The notes: generated by a model from the sequence alone, not told the origin. A stretch of 38,843 nt of DNA from Pseudomonadota bacterium (GCA_026399515.1 JAPLQT010000037.1:29396-68238); one strand, 5' to 3'; numbered from the stretch's first letter, positions 24,807 through 35,188 are shown. Numbers and translations are program-made.

Positions 24807-24821
24807 GTCCTGCTCCCGCAA

Positions 24822-25610
24822 TCACTGGAACGCTCCAATTCGTTTCAGGTCACTGAAATTGAACCAGATGTAAAAAGCCCGGCCGACGATGTTCTCGTCC
24901 GGAACGAAGCCCCAAAACCGGCTGTCCTGCGAATTGTCGCGATTATCGCCCATCATGAAATAATGCCCCGCCGGCACCTCGCAGACCACTCCGGAACTAT
25001 TGTAGTGACATTTATCCCGGAATGGGAACTGGGTGGTCTGGTTTATAAATGACGGGGCGTCGGTTTCAACCAGAATCTGGTGGGACACACTCCCCAAGGT
25101 CTCGATATAACGCGGCGTGTAGTAGAGGCGCTCCTTATCCAGATAATCCTCGGCCTTGTTGATGGCTATTTCCTGGCCGTTGATGGTCAAGCGCTTGTTC
25201 AGGTAGGCGATCTTGTCGCCGGGCAGGCCGACGACGCGCTTGATGTAATCGAGTGACGGATTTTCCGGGTAGCGAAAGACCATCACGTCCCCGCGCTGCG
25301 GTGAGCCTACATCGATCACTTTCTTGTTGAGAACCGGCAGCCGTATGCCATAGGTGTATTTGTTGACCAGGATGAAATCGCCCACCAGCAATGTCGGTAT
25401 CATCGAACCCGAAGGAATCTTGAACGGTTCGACCAGAAACGACCGCAACAGGAAGACCACCAGGATTACCGGAAAAAAGCTGGCGCCATATTCCACCCAC
25501 CACGGGTCCCGGGCATCGGCCGCGCGCTTCTTCTTCAGCCAGAAGTGATCGACCAGCCAGATGGCGCCGGTGGCCAGCAGTAGCACAAACAATATCAGGG
25601 CAAAGTTCAT
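24822..25610 (-). CDS. lepB: Signal peptidase I
   Basis: A 262-residue inner-membrane protease that cleaves signal peptides from exported proteins. Two N-terminal membrane helices (about 3-22 and 45-60) precede the catalytic Ser69 in EPFKIPSGSMIPTLLVGD. Lys124 is in LDYIKRVVGLPGDK, corresponding to Ser90/Lys145 of E. coli LepB. The box GHYFMMGDNRDNSQDSRFWG is present near the end. It follows lepA by about 33 bases, in the conserved lepA-lepB order. Confidence 0.96.
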   Translation of the reverse strand: MNFALILFVLLLATGAIWLVDHFWLKKKRAADARDPWWVEYGASFFPVILVVFLLRSFLVEPFKIPSGSMIPTLLVGDFILVNKYTYGIRLPVLNKKVIDVGSPQRGDVMVFRYPENPSLDYIKRVVGLPGDKIAYLNKRLTINGQEIAINKAEDYLDKERLYYTPRYIETLGSVSHQILVETDAPSFINQTTQFPFRDKCHYNSSGVVCEVPAGHYFMMGDNRDNSQDSRFWGFVPDENIVGRAFYIWFNFSDLKRIGAFQ

Positions 25611-25643
25611 GGGCTTACCTATTCCATCCCGACTGAGTCACGG

Positions 25644-27437
25644 TCACTTGTCATCGATCCGCAATACCGCCAGAAATGCTTCCTGGGGAATTTCGACACT
25701 GCCAACCTGTTTCATGCGCTTCTTGCCGGCTTTCTGTTTCTCCAGCAGCTTCTTCTTCCGCGTAATGTCGCCGCCATAGCACTTGGCCAGCACATTCTTG
25801 CGCAATGCCTTGATGTTCTCGCGAGCGATGATATTCGATCCTATCGCCGCCTGGATCGCCACGTCATACATCTGGCGCGGAATCAGCTCGCGCATCTTGG
25901 CCGCCAGCGCGCGACCCCGGAACGGGGCGTTGGCTCGATGCACGATCATCGACAAGGCATCGACCTTGTCGCTGTTGATCAGCACATCGAGTTTGACGAC
26001 GTCGGCGGCGCGATACTCCTTGAAATCATAATCGAGCGAAGCGTAGCCGCGCGAGATGGATTTCAGTTTGTCGAAGAAATCCATCACCACTTCGGCCATC
26101 GGCATATCGTAGCTGAGCTGCACCTGTCGGCCGCGATATTGCAGGTTGACCTGCGAGCCGCGTTTCTGTTCGCACAAGGTGATGACCGAACCAAGATATT
26201 CCTCAGGTACGAAAATCGTGGTGGTGATGATCGGTTCGCGGATCTCCTCGATTTTCGATTGATCCGGCAGCTTGGACGGGTTCTCGACAAAAATTTCGCT
26301 GCCATCTCGCAGCAGCACCTGGTAGACCACCGTCGGTGCGGTGGTAATCAGATCCTGGTCGAATTCCCGTTCCAGACGTTCCTGGATGATCTCCATGTGC
26401 AGCAGACCCAGGAAGCCACAGCGAAACCCGAAACCGAGAGCCTGGGAAACTTCCGGTTCGTAATGCAGCGAAGCATCGTTGAGCTTGAGCTTTTCCAGTG
26501 AATCGCGCAGACCTTCATATTCATTCGGTTCTATCGGGTAGAGACCGGCAAAGACTTGCGGCTTGATTTCCTTGAAGCCCGGCAGGGGCTCGGCGGCCGG
26601 ACGATCGACGCGGGTGACCGTATCGCCGACCTTGGCGGCCTTGATCTCCTTGATGCCGGCGATGATGAAACCGACTTCACCGGCTGAAAGATGTTCCCGC
26701 GACTGGGATTTGGGCGTGAATACCCCGACCTGCTCGCAAAGATGTACGGTGCCGCCAGCCATCAGGCGTATCTTGTCCTTCGGTCGAAGTATTCCGTCTA
26801 TCACCCTTACCAGCATGACGACGCCTACATAATTGTCGAACCATGAATCGATGATCAGGGCTTTCAGCGGGGCTTGCGGATCGCCCTTGGGCGGGGGAAT
26901 CCGCTGGATCACCGCCTCGAGGATGTCTTCCACTCCAAGACCGGTCTTGGCGCTGGCGAGTATGGCGTCGGTGGCGTCTATACCGATCACATCTTCGATC
27001 TCCTGCCGGGCGCCTTCAGGGTCAGCCGCCGGAAGGTCTATCTTGTTCAGCACCGGGACGACTTCCACGCCCAGTTCGATGGCGGTATAGCAATTGGCAA
27101 CCGTTTGCGCTTCGACCCCTTGGGAGGCATCGACCACCAGCAGCGCGCCTTCGCAGGCGGAAAGCGAGCGACTCACCTCATATGAGAAATCGACATGGCC
27201 CGGCGTGTCGATCAGGTTCAGATTATAGAGTTGGCCATCGCGTGCCTTATAGGCCAAGGCAGCGGTCTGCGCCTTGATGGTAATCCCTCTTTCTCGTTCG
27301 ATATCCATCGAATCGAGAACCTGGGCCTCCATCTCGCGGTCGGACAATCCCCCGCACAGGTGGATGATACGATCGGCAAGCGTCGACTTGCCATGGTCAA
27401 TATGGGCAATTATGGAAAAGTTGCGGATCTGCTGCAT
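25644..27437 (-). CDS. lepA: Elongation factor 4 (LepA) GTPase
   Basis: A 597-residue translational GTPase that acts on stalled or mis-set ribosomes. The start [20 protein letters not shown] is canonical, so ATG 27437 is chosen although the frame is open 34 codons further upstream. Other motifs: [36 protein letters not shown], and the C-terminal domain ending [20 protein letters not shown]. Length is the usual ~598. It lies between the glutaredoxin-like gene and lepB. Confidence 0.97.
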   Translation of the reverse strand: MQQIRNFSIIAHIDHGKSTLADRIIHLCGGLSDREMEAQVLDSMDIERERGITIKAQTAALAYKARDGQLYNLNLIDTPGHVDFSYEVSRSLSACEGALLVVDASQGVEAQTVANCYTAIELGVEVVPVLNKIDLPAADPEGARQEIEDVIGIDATDAILASAKTGLGVEDILEAVIQRIPPPKGDPQAPLKALIIDSWFDNYVGVVMLVRVIDGILRPKDKIRLMAGGTVHLCEQVGVFTPKSQSREHLSAGEVGFIIAGIKEIKAAKVGDTVTRVDRPAAEPLPGFKEIKPQVFAGLYPIEPNEYEGLRDSLEKLKLNDASLHYEPEVSQALGFGFRCGFLGLLHMEIIQERLEREFDQDLITTAPTVVYQVLLRDGSEIFVENPSKLPDQSKIEEIREPIITTTIFVPEEYLGSVITLCEQKRGSQVNLQYRGRQVQLSYDMPMAEVVMDFFDKLKSISRGYASLDYDFKEYRAADVVKLDVLINSDKVDALSMIVHRANAPFRGRALAAKMRELIPRQMYDVAIQAAIGSNIIARENIKALRKNVLAKCYGGDITRKKKLLEKQKAGKKRMKQVGSVEIPQEAFLAVLRIDDK

Positions 27438-27546
27438 GTTTTCAGTACTGCAAAGCGATTCTGCAGGATTCTTGACGGCGGCGGATTGTACCGTGAAGTG
27501 GGCTTCAAGGGGTGGGCAAAGGCCCGTTTCCGGGGTCAATTACCGA

Positions 27547-27849
27547 TTAATCAGGGATTGGATCGAAGCCTGCCTCGGCAAGATAGCCACGAACCGCCGC
27601 GGCGTCGAGGAAATAATGGCAAAGTTCTCGTGGCTCGCTCGCGCGACCCGTCCCGCACCCGACCAGCACCGGCACCCGTTCGTCATACCGCGACAGGAGT
27701 ACCGGATCAGCATCGACGTCAACCACCTCAAGCGTGAATCCTGCGTCATGCTCGCCGCGCATGGTTTCAAGCGCGGCGAGCATGTCGTGGCAGAGGTGGC
27801 AGTATTCCCTGCTGTAAAGGATCAAGCGAGGCTTACTTGCCTTCACCGA
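27547..27849 (-). CDS. Glutaredoxin-like (DUF836) thiol protein
   Basis: A ~100-residue thioredoxin-fold protein with a redox motif CHLC (LILYSREYCHLCHDMLAAL) and the cis-proline strand region RVPVLVG. This glutaredoxin/DUF836 family is commonly encoded between mucD and lepA in betaproteobacteria. The start is GTG 27849, which overlaps the end of mucD by 17 bases and has AAGG upstream; no ATG precedes the conserved strand. Function is inferred as a thiol-disulfide exchange protein; its partner is unknown. Confidence 0.75.
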   Translation of the reverse strand, partial: SVKASKPRLILYSREYCHLCHDMLAALETMRGEHDAGFTLEVVDVDADPVLLSRYDERVPVLVGCGTGRASEPRELCHYFLDAAAVRGYLAEAGFDPIPD

Positions 27850-29254
27850 GACCCTTGATGATGATGAACGTCTGGCTCTCGCCACGCCTCACCAACAGGG
27901 TGATGGTCGCCGACTTGTCGATCTGTCCGAGCAATTTGTTGAATTGTTCCACCGATTTCAGTTCCGTCTGCGCGCCTTTGTTCATCAGGCCAAGAATGAT
28001 ATCGCCGGGTCTAAGGTCGGCCCTGCTGGCGCCATTACGGACATCTTCGACGACCAGGCCATGTTCCAGCTTGAGTTCCTTTTTCTGTTCGGTTGTCAAT
28101 TCCGAGAGCGTCAGGCCCAGTCGATTGGCCATTCCAGGCTCGCTCGGCTTGATCTTCCTGCCGCCGCGCTGCGCGCCTTTTTCATCGGGTATTTCCCCTA
28201 TGACTACGCTCAAATCCTTGGTTGCTCCCTTGCGCCATACCTGTATCGTCGATTTGGTTCCAGGCTTGGTGGCGCCGACCATACGCGGCAGATCGGATGA
28301 CTGGTTGACGGTTTTGCCATCGAACTTGAGGATAATGTCACCCGCATCGATACCCGCCTTGTCGGCCGGAGCGCCCTTCTCTACCGAGTTCACCAGGGCC
28401 CCCACAGGCTTGGCGAGTCCGAACGAATCCGCCAGTTCCTTGGTCACCTCCTGGATGACCACGCCGATGCGCCCGCGAATAACCCGGCCGCCGCTTCTTA
28501 ATTGACTTTGCACCTCCATCGCCACATCGATGGGGATCGCGAACGCCACGCCCATATAGCCCCCGGTTCGGCTATAAATTTGCGAGTTGACGCCAACCAC
28601 TTCGCCCCTCATGTTGAACAAGGGGCCGCCCGAATTGCCCGGATTGATGGCGGCATCAGTCTGAATGAAAGGAACAATATTTTCCTGTGGCAGTGATCGT
28701 CCCTTGGCGCTGACGATACCCGCGGTGACGCTGTTTTCGAAACCGAAAGGCGCGCCTATGGCAATGACCCATTCGCCGACCTTGAGCCGGTTTGGGTCAC
28801 CCAGCTTGACTATGGGCAAGCCGGTTGCGTCGATCTTGATCAAGGCGATATCGGTGCGCTTGTCGGTACCCAGCACTTTGGCCTTGAACTCGCGTTTGTC
28901 GGTCAACTTGACCAACACTTCATCGGCGCCATCGACGACATGCGCATTCGTCAGGATGTGACCGTCGGCGCTGATGACGAAACCCGAGCCGAGGGACTTG
29001 CTCTCCTGGTCGCGTGGGATTCCCGGCTGCTGGTGTGGGAAGAAGCGCCGGAAAAGTTCGAATGACGGATCGTTCTCGTCAAATGGAAACGGATTGGCGC
29101 GATTGCCGTGGATGATCTGGGTGGTACTGATGTTAACTACAGCCGCACCATGTTTTTCGACCAGGTCGGTAAAATCGGGCAGGTCTTTAGCCTGCGCAAA
29201 CGCCGACAGTGAAGCCAATAGCAGCCAGAGTGGCAGCAGGATTCTTCTCATCAT
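27833..29254 (-). CDS. mucD: Periplasmic serine protease MucD (DegP/HtrA family)
   Basis: A 473-residue periplasmic protease/chaperone that clears misfolded envelope proteins. A signal peptide covers residues 1-22 (RRILLPLWLLLASLSAFAQA). The catalytic triad is His105 (LTNAHVVDG), Asp135 (RTDIALIKI) and Ser208 (INPGNSGGPLF). Two PDZ domains follow (about 255-345 and 370-465; GALVNSVEKGAPADKAGI and VEDVRNGASRADLRPGDIIL). The ATG at 29254 has AAAGGA upstream. It lies after rseB in the sigma-E operon and may also have its own sigma-E-type promoter. Confidence 0.95.
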   Translation of the reverse strand: MMRRILLPLWLLLASLSAFAQAKDLPDFTDLVEKHGAAVVNISTTQIIHGNRANPFPFDENDPSFELFRRFFPHQQPGIPRDQESKSLGSGFVISADGHILTNAHVVDGADEVLVKLTDKREFKAKVLGTDKRTDIALIKIDATGLPIVKLGDPNRLKVGEWVIAIGAPFGFENSVTAGIVSAKGRSLPQENIVPFIQTDAAINPGNSGGPLFNMRGEVVGVNSQIYSRTGGYMGVAFAIPIDVAMEVQSQLRSGGRVIRGRIGVVIQEVTKELADSFGLAKPVGALVNSVEKGAPADKAGIDAGDIILKFDGKTVNQSSDLPRMVGATKPGTKSTIQVWRKGATKDLSVVIGEIPDEKGAQRGGRKIKPSEPGMANRLGLTLSELTTEQKKELKLEHGLVVEDVRNGASRADLRPGDIILGLMNKGAQTELKSVEQFNKLLGQIDKSATITLLVRRGESQTFIIIKGLGEGK

Positions 29255-29289
29255 GAGTAACAGTCCTTTATGGAACGAATGGGAACTTG

Positions 29290-29316
29290 TTTGAGTCGTA
29301 TTGTCGGCAGCGGTTC
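29290..29316 (-). promoter_or_regulatory. Candidate sigma-E-type promoter for mucD
   Basis: On the minus strand GAACCG (29316-29311, preceded by GG), a 16-base spacer and TCAAA (29294-29290) resemble the sigma-E/AlgU consensus GGAACTT-N16-TCTGA, with the exact spacer. Start would be about 30 bases before the mucD ATG. Weak in the last -35 positions; assigned by eye. Confidence 0.35.
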
Positions 29317-29344
29317 CCTGGCAACTTCAAAAACGATGCGTGGA

Positions 29345-30310
29345 TCATTTTCCTCTTGGCTCAATGCCGTCACCGAGTTTTTTGAGCGTGTTCTGAGGCA
29401 CCTCGCCCATCACCACCAGTAGATGCTTGCCTGCAATTCGCTTGTAGACATTGATCGCGCCCATTGAAAGCATGCCCAGTTCCTGGTTTTCCGGCGAGGC
29501 TTCAATAAATATCGAGATAGCGGCAAGGCCATCCGAATACACAATGTGAAAACTTTCGGGCCCCCCTGAATTGGCCTGGCGTTTCATGCCGGTGAGTCTG
29601 TAAAAACCCGGCAACTGCGTCTTGAACAACCAGACAGCATCTTCCGCGCGACTTTCCGTGGCATGGACATGTTGTACCCGCCACTTATTGCTTTGCGCAA
29701 GGAACTTGGATTTAAGAGATTCCCGCTCAATAACTCCGCCAATCTGCAATTGCGTGAAAGCGAAGGTTTCTATCGTTTCGTTACGCTCATTGATCAAGCC
29801 GATTTTGAGCAGCAAACCGGTATTGACGTCGATCCACAGTTGTTGTCCGTAGCGCAGGTCATCCTTGGGTTCGAGGTAGACAATCTGGCTCTCATGCTCG
29901 GCGACACGACTGATCGGACCCTTGCGAATTGAATAGTATTCCGTGAGGCCGCTCAAACTGGCCGGCAGCAATGCAGGAAAGCTGCGCCGCTGTCGGCGTT
30001 TTTCGATTATCAGCGTATGGCTTTCCGGCAGGTAACACTTGACTTCATCGTTGTTGCGGATTATCTCGCGCGGACTTCCATCGAGGACCTCGAGACGCTC
30101 GATTTCGCCTCCGGCTTCGACAAGATGGGTAATACGCGAGGTTTCCTCAATACCGCCATTGCGATAAACGAAAGTGCCGCTGTAGTTGAGTTTATGCGCC
30201 GCATTCACGACACGACCGAGCCAGAATAACCCGTCTTGCTGCTGAGCCAGAACCGATTGGTTCAGGGAAAGTACCAGGCAGCATATGCCGCCCGTCATCC
30301 AAACCTTCAT
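29345..30310 (-). CDS. rseB: Sigma-E regulator RseB/MucB
   Basis: A 321-residue periplasmic protein that binds the anti-sigma factor RseA, shields it from proteolysis, and senses mislocalised lipopolysaccharide or lipoproteins. It has a signal peptide (ICCLVLSLNQSVLAQQ) and the MucB/RseB lipid-binding domain (KLNYSGTFVYRNGGIEETSR, then a C-terminal domain with LPGFYRLTGMKRQ). The ATG at 30310 overlaps the rseA stop as ATGA. Length matches the family (~315-320). Confidence 0.92.
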   Translation of the reverse strand: MKVWMTGGICCLVLSLNQSVLAQQQDGLFWLGRVVNAAHKLNYSGTFVYRNGGIEETSRITHLVEAGGEIERLEVLDGSPREIIRNNDEVKCYLPESHTLIIEKRRQRRSFPALLPASLSGLTEYYSIRKGPISRVAEHESQIVYLEPKDDLRYGQQLWIDVNTGLLLKIGLINERNETIETFAFTQLQIGGVIERESLKSKFLAQSNKWRVQHVHATESRAEDAVWLFKTQLPGFYRLTGMKRQANSGGPESFHIVYSDGLAAISIFIEASPENQELGMLSMGAINVYKRIAGKHLLVVMGEVPQNTLKKLGDGIEPRGK

Positions 30311-30786
30311 CGCGAACTCGAAACGGTGCGTATATAGCTGGCCCCACCTTGGATGCGACTGCTTGGGGAGTAGGCTTGGTGCGCCATCAAGTACTCCTGC
30401 ATGCGCGCGGATGTGGAAGCCACCGGAGGGATCTGCGTCTTGGCTGAAGGCGTTATGCTTGTCTGGGATGCAGTGGGCGACAGCGCCAACCAGCCCACTA
30501 CCGCCACCCCAGCCAGCGAGGCCGCAAGAGCGGCAACGCCGCGCAACATACTCGGAGCCTGACGTCTTGGGATTGCCAGGATCGTGGGCTCATTTCGCAA
30601 AGCATTCATGACATTTGCGGTAAGGTCCGTCGCCAATTCCGGCGAACCACGCAGGGCATCACCAAGCAAAATATAGCTATCCCAGGAGGCACGCATATCC
30701 TTCTTGCCGCGCAGGGCAGCCAACAAGGCATGCTGATCATGTATATCGAGTTCGTCGTCGATCATGGCCGAGAGTTCAATTTTCAT
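30307..30786 (-). CDS. rseA: Anti-sigma-E factor RseA/MucA
   Basis: A 159-residue single-pass inner-membrane protein that holds RpoE inactive. The cytoplasmic domain begins MKIELSAMIDDELD (typical of RseA/MucA), a membrane helix spans about residues 83-103 (MLRGVAALAASLAGVAVVGW), and the rest is periplasmic for cleavage by DegS- and RseP-type proteases. Start ATG 30786 is preferred to upstream in-frame codons because it gives the conserved N-terminus. It lies 24 bases after rpoE. Confidence 0.92.
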   Translation of the reverse strand: MKIELSAMIDDELDIHDQHALLAALRGKKDMRASWDSYILLGDALRGSPELATDLTANVMNALRNEPTILAIPRRQAPSMLRGVAALAASLAGVAVVGWLALSPTASQTSITPSAKTQIPPVASTSARMQEYLMAHQAYSPSSRIQGGASYIRTVSSSR

Positions 30787-30810
30787 CTTGATAGCACCTG
30801 TCATCAACAA

Positions 30811-31410
30811 TCACCAGCGTTTATCCGGAGCAATATCCAGCAATGGTTTCAATTTCTCGGCAATCGCTTCGCGAGCACGAAAGATACGCGAACGTACTGT
30901 TCCAATCGGACAATCCATGATCTGGGCGATTTCCTCATAACTCATTCCATCAATCTCGCGCAGCGAAATGGCGTTGCGCAAGTCCTCGGGAAGCCTATCC
31001 ATGGCGGCATTCACCGTATCGGCAATCTGCTTCGACATTAGTATCCGCTCAGGCGAATTATTGTCGCGTAACTGCTCGCCATCGTCGAAGCCTTCCGCCT
31101 CCTCGCTATCGAACTCGGAGGTTGTCGGTGTCCGACGCCCTCTCGCGGCGAGGTAGTTTTTTGCCGCATTGATCCCGATCCGGTACAGCCATGTGTAAAA
31201 AGCGCTTTCGCCACGAAACCCCGGCAAGGCGCGGTAAGCCTTGATGAAAGTCTCCTGGGCAACATCTTCGACTTCCGCCGGATCGCGGACCAATCGCGAC
31301 AGCAGACGCACCAGTTTGCGCTGATATTTCGAGACCAGAAGCCCGAAAGCCTGCTTGTCTCCCTGTTGGACGCGCTCGACCAGAACCTGGTCAGCTTCGC
31401 GATCTCCCAT
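30811..31410 (-). CDS. rpoE: Envelope-stress sigma factor RpoE/AlgU
   Basis: A 199-residue ECF sigma factor controlling envelope stress genes. Region 2 contains VSKYQRKLVRLLSRLVRDPA then EVEDVAQETFIKAYRALPGF and FYTWLYRIGINAAKNYL. Region 4 contains LPEDLRNAISLREIDGMSYE and EIAQIMDCPIGTVRSRIFRA. It heads the block rpoE-rseA-rseB-mucD and diverges from nadB, as in many gamma- and betaproteobacteria. A weak sigma-E-like site upstream (GAACTA-N16-TCACT, 31590-31563) could allow autoregulation but is not convincing. Confidence 0.96.
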   Translation of the reverse strand: MGDREADQVLVERVQQGDKQAFGLLVSKYQRKLVRLLSRLVRDPAEVEDVAQETFIKAYRALPGFRGESAFYTWLYRIGINAAKNYLAARGRRTPTTSEFDSEEAEGFDDGEQLRDNNSPERILMSKQIADTVNAAMDRLPEDLRNAISLREIDGMSYEEIAQIMDCPIGTVRSRIFRAREAIAEKLKPLLDIAPDKRW

Positions 31411-31677
31411 CGGTTGGCTTTGCTGGTGGTTAGATTAACCCCGCGAGTATACCCGATGCGACCGTTTTCACTCTTCAAACCATGAAGCCTCATCCATTTC
31501 CTCATGTCGAAAGGAATCCTAGCTTTACGGGTCCATTCCTCCTCGGAGAAACCGCTATTGATAGTGACAAACCCGCCTGAAAATAGTTCAGATAGGGATA
31601 GCTAAGCTTTGCCGAACCTGGAATTCAGCCCAGTGGCGCATGATATAGTTGAGTATTCGAATCCGGTTGGATGCAAT

Positions 31678-33261
31678 ATGCGTAATTTTGACGTACTGAT
31701 ACTCGGCAGCGGTCTTGCGGGTCAATCCTTGGCATTGCGGCTCGCGTCCCAGCGACGTGTCGCCTTGGTAACAAAAATGACGCTGGAGGACTCGGCTTCA
31801 GGCTGGGCACAAGGCGGAATTGCTGCGGTGCTCGACGCCGCCGATTCCAACGAGTCCCATATTCAGGATACATTCACTGCCGGTGCCGGCCTGTGCGATC
31901 CCGCTTCTACGCGCCTTGTCGTCGAACACGGCAGAAAAGCCATCGAATGGCTAATCGATCAGGGTGTGCACTTCACCCGCGACGAATCCACCTCTCTCGG
32001 TTACCACCTGACCCGCGAGGGCGGACACAGCCACCGCCGAGTCATCCACGTCGCCGACGCTACTGGGGCGGCCGTGCAGGAAACCTTGGCCGATAAAGTA
32101 CGACACCATCCGAACATCACGATATTCGAACGCCACATCGCCGTCGATCTGATCACCGGCGTAAAAATCGGCAAGCCACAACTGGGTTGCCTGGGCGCCT
32201 ATGTACTGGATATTGATGGCGACTGTGTCGTCACTTTCAATGCCAGTCACACCGTGCTCGCTACAGGAGGCGCCGGAAAGGTCTATCTCTACACGACAAA
32301 TCCCGACACAGCGACCGGCGACGGCATTGCCATGGCTTGGCGCGCCGGTTGCAGAGTCTCCAATATGGAGTTCATTCAATTCCACCCAACCTGCCTTTAC
32401 CACCCGCAAGCCAAGTCATTCCTGATTTCAGAGGCAGTGCGCGGAGAAGGCGGACTATTGCGCCTGCCCGACGGAACGCGTTTCATGCCCGAGCACGATG
32501 CCCGGGCGGAATTGGCGCCCCGTGACATCGTGGCCCGAGCGATAGACTTCGAAATGAAGAAACGCGGTCTTGATTGCGTCTTCCTCGATATCACGCACAA
32601 GCCAGCAGATTTCCTGATTGAACATTTCCCGAATATTCATGCACGTTGCCTTGAGTTGGGCATAGACATCACGCGTGATCCCATCCCGGTGGTACCGGCG
32701 GCGCACTACACTTGCGGCGGTGTCGTCACCGACCTGAACGCCCGTACCGACCTGCCCAGCCTATACGTAATCGGAGAAACGGCGTGCACCGGACTGCACG
32801 GCGCCAACCGAATTGCCAGTAATTCTTTGCTGGAATGCCTGGTATTTTCGGAAGCGGCAGCCGCCGATATCCTTTCCTCGACACCCGGCAAACACCCGAA
32901 ATTGCCGCAATGGGATGAGAGTCGCGTGACCGATGCCGACGAGCAAATTGTCATTTCCCATAACTGGGATGAATTGCGCCGTTTCATGTGGGATTATGTG
33001 GGGATTGTTCGCACGAACAAGCGACTGGAGCGCGCGATGCACCGCATCAGGCTGCTCGAACGCGAAATTGACGATTATTACGTCAATTTTAGGGTCAGCA
33101 ACGATTTGATCGAACTGCGCAACTTGGTATTGACCGCCCATTTGATCGTCCGTTGTGCGGAGCGTCGCCATGAAAGCAGGGGGCTGCACTTCAGTCGGGA
33201 CTATCCTGATACGCTGCCGGAGGCGGCCGATACCGTACTTCGACCCGCTCGACCACGCTAG
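31678..33261 (+). CDS. nadB: L-aspartate oxidase
   Basis: A 527-residue FAD enzyme that oxidises L-aspartate to iminoaspartate, the first step of de novo NAD synthesis. FAD motif: [20 protein letters not shown]. Family stretches: [52 protein letters not shown], and the active-site [15 protein letters not shown] with [16 protein letters not shown]. The start at ATG 31678 gives the canonical N-terminus; the open frame extends 23 codons upstream without conserved sequence. It diverges from rpoE and overlaps the convergent YgfX-like gene by four bases at the stop codons. Confidence 0.96.
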   Translation: MRNFDVLILGSGLAGQSLALRLASQRRVALVTKMTLEDSASGWAQGGIAAVLDAADSNESHIQDTFTAGAGLCDPASTRLVVEHGRKAIEWLIDQGVHFTRDESTSLGYHLTREGGHSHRRVIHVADATGAAVQETLADKVRHHPNITIFERHIAVDLITGVKIGKPQLGCLGAYVLDIDGDCVVTFNASHTVLATGGAGKVYLYTTNPDTATGDGIAMAWRAGCRVSNMEFIQFHPTCLYHPQAKSFLISEAVRGEGGLLRLPDGTRFMPEHDARAELAPRDIVARAIDFEMKKRGLDCVFLDITHKPADFLIEHFPNIHARCLELGIDITRDPIPVVPAAHYTCGGVVTDLNARTDLPSLYVIGETACTGLHGANRIASNSLLECLVFSEAAAADILSSTPGKHPKLPQWDESRVTDADEQIVISHNWDELRRFMWDYVGIVRTNKRLERAMHRIRLLEREIDDYYVNFRVSNDLIELRNLVLTAHLIVRCAERRHESRGLHFSRDYPDTLPEAADTVLRPARPR

Positions 33262-33677
33262 TTAGTTGTGGTCCGCCAGCGCAGCCAAAGTCGCAATCTG
33301 CGGTAGTCATCCTGACTTAGGGAATCAGGCAGCAACACCAGCGTTTCCAGTCCGCTAGATTGCCTCAACAAAATCACGGTCAATAGTGGCGATACGGTCG
33401 ATTGCAGATGAATGCTGGTCTCGCCGGTTTCCTCGTTCAAGCGTAGGTATTCAACTACGCCTTTGTCGCGCAAAGTCAGGAGCACGATCCGCCGGGCGCC
33501 ATACAAGTGATGGAGACCAATCCACAAGGAAAGGACGATAGGTAATAGCAAAACCAGCTTGATCCACACCGGAAGTTCAACGCTACCCACCACCAGCAAA
33601 GCACCGAAATGCACCGCAACCAGTAGCAGAGCCAGATTGCGCGAGGGTTGCAGTTTCACGGTAATGGGCAGCTGCAT
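33258..33677 (-). CDS. YgfX-like small membrane protein
   Basis: A 139-residue protein with two adjacent N-terminal membrane helices (about 14-32 and 36-54) and a cytoplasmic remainder ([40 protein letters not shown]). The layout and the final R-R-L-R-x-W-L-R-W motif match the YgfX (CptA-like) family, usually encoded beside sdhE in gammaproteobacteria and reported there as an inhibitor of cell-division proteins. Here no sdhE is adjacent; the gene lies between nadB and fabF. Its stop overlaps the nadB stop on the opposite strand by four bases. Assignment to the family is moderately sure; function here is unknown. Confidence 0.65.
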   Translation of the reverse strand: MQLPITVKLQPSRNLALLLVAVHFGALLVVGSVELPVWIKLVLLLPIVLSLWIGLHHLYGARRIVLLTLRDKGVVEYLRLNEETGETSIHLQSTVSPLLTVILLRQSSGLETLVLLPDSLSQDDYRRLRLWLRWRTTTN

Positions 33678-33694
33678 GGCTGCCTTTCGTCAGA

Positions 33695-34904
33695 TCAGAC
33701 GCGGCGCAGCGCCAGTATCCCGTTGGTGCCGCCAAAGCCGAACGAGTTAGAGAGCGCGGCGCGTATCTCCATCTTGCGGGCGGAATTGGCACAATAATCC
33801 AGATCGCACTGGTCGTCCTGGTTGAAGATGTTGATGGTCGGCGGCGAAATCTGGTGAAACAGGGCCAAAGTAGAAAATATTGCCTCTACTCCGCCAGCAG
33901 CTCCCAACAGGTGGCCGGTCATCGACTTGGTGGAATTGACCACCAGCTTCTTGGCATGGTCGCCGAAGCAAGCCGAGTGGCGTCGAAGTGCCATGGGCGT
34001 TCACATAATCGATTTCGTCGAGGCTCATGCGTGCGTTTTTCAGCGCATTATTCATGCAACGCCGCGCGCCGTCGCCGTCCTCGACCGGTGCCGTCATGTG
34101 GTAGGCATCACCGCTCATGCCGTAGCCGGCCACTTCGGCATAAATCCTCGCACCGCGCGCCTTGGCATGCTCGAATTCCTCCAGGACCAGAATTCCGGAG
34201 CCTTCGCCCAGGACAAAGCCGTCACGGTCCTTGTCCCAAGGCCGGCTGGCTGTTTGCGGGTCGTCGTTCCGGGTGGACAGCGCCCGGGCCGAGGCGAAAC
34301 CGCCAATCGCCAGCGGAGTCACCGTCGATTCCGCCCCCCCACAAAGCATCACGTCGGCATCGCCATATTCGATAATGCGCGCCGACTCGCCGATGCAATG
34401 GGTCGCCGTGGTACATGCGGTCACCATCGCCAGATTCGGACCCTTCATGCCAAACATGATCGAGATATTGCCCGAAATCATGTTGATGATGGTGCTGGGG
34501 ATGAAGAACGGCGAAATTTTGCGCGGGCCGCCCGAGAGATATTGGTTATGCGTCGACTCGATTTCCTGCAATCCGCCGATTCCCGAGCCGATGTTGACGC
34601 CGATACGTTCGGCATTCTCGGCGGTGACCTCGAGCCCGGAATCCTTGAAGGCCTGTATCCCCGCCGCCATTCCGTAATGGATGAAAGTATCCATCCGGCG
34701 CGCTTCTTTGGCGGAGAGATAGGCATTGATATCGAAATTCTTGACCTCACCGGCGATTCGCGCCGAAAAGGCTGTTGCGTCAAAGCGTGTAATCGGACCG
34801 ATTCCGGATCGACCGGCCAACAGGTTATCCCAGGCTTCCTGAACGCTATTTCCGATCGGCGAAACGATGCCCAGACCGGTGACAACAACTTTTCGACGCG
34901 ACAA
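33695..34904 (-). pseudogene. fabF: 3-oxoacyl-ACP synthase II, reading frame broken by a short deletion
   Basis: FabF condenses malonyl-ACP with growing acyl-ACP. Residues 1-311 are normal from TTG 34904 (GGAG upstream; start [19 protein letters not shown]), including nucleophile Cys164 in [10 protein letters not shown] and His304 in [11 protein letters not shown]. At about 33966-33974 the frame is lost. The rest of FabF continues in another frame as [20 protein letters not shown], with the second catalytic His, through [18 protein letters not shown] to TGA 33695. Compared with the family, about nine residues (D-x-x-E-T-x-A-x-K region) are missing, so about 29 bases appear deleted, with GGC/GCT-type microhomology at the join. 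A translated product would lack the second His. Sequence or assembly error, a second fabF elsewhere, or true loss are all possible. Confidence 0.85.
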
Positions 34905-34948
34905 TGGGGACTCCTGCGTATTAGGAGAATTGGACAACTACTACAGAA

Positions 34949-35188
34949 TTATTTCTTGACGTGACCGTTGACGTAGTCAATGGCCTGTTGCACGTTGGTA
35001 ATCTTCTCGGCTTCTTCGTCGGGAATTTCGCACTCGAATTCCTCTTCCAGCGCCATCACCAGCTCGACGGTATCGAGCGAGTCGGCACCGAGGTCATCGA
35101 CAAACGACGACTCGTTCTTGATCTCGGACTCATTGACGCCCAATTGCTCGGCTACGATCTTCTTGACGCGTTGTTCGATATTCTCCAT
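34949..35188 (-). CDS. acpP: Acyl carrier protein
   Basis: A 79-residue acidic four-helix carrier for fatty-acid synthesis. The phosphopantetheine site is Ser37 in [20 protein letters not shown]. It has a strong AAGGAG ribosome site before ATG 35188, suiting an abundant protein. It lies between fabG and fabF as usual. AcpS, its modifying enzyme, is encoded at 21003-21380. Confidence 0.98.
   Translation of the reverse strand: MENIEQRVKKIVAEQLGVNESEIKNESSFVDDLGADSLDTVELVMALEEEFECEIPDEEAEKITNVQQAIDYVNGHVKK

Noticed and set aside
27438-27539. 34-residue N-terminal extension of LepA
   Set aside because: The conserved LepA start is [19 protein letters not shown] at 27437; nothing upstream resembles the family.
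33960-33980. Programmed ribosomal frameshift in fabF
   Set aside because: No slippery heptamer or downstream structure is evident, and conserved residues are missing from both frames, which frameshifting cannot supply.
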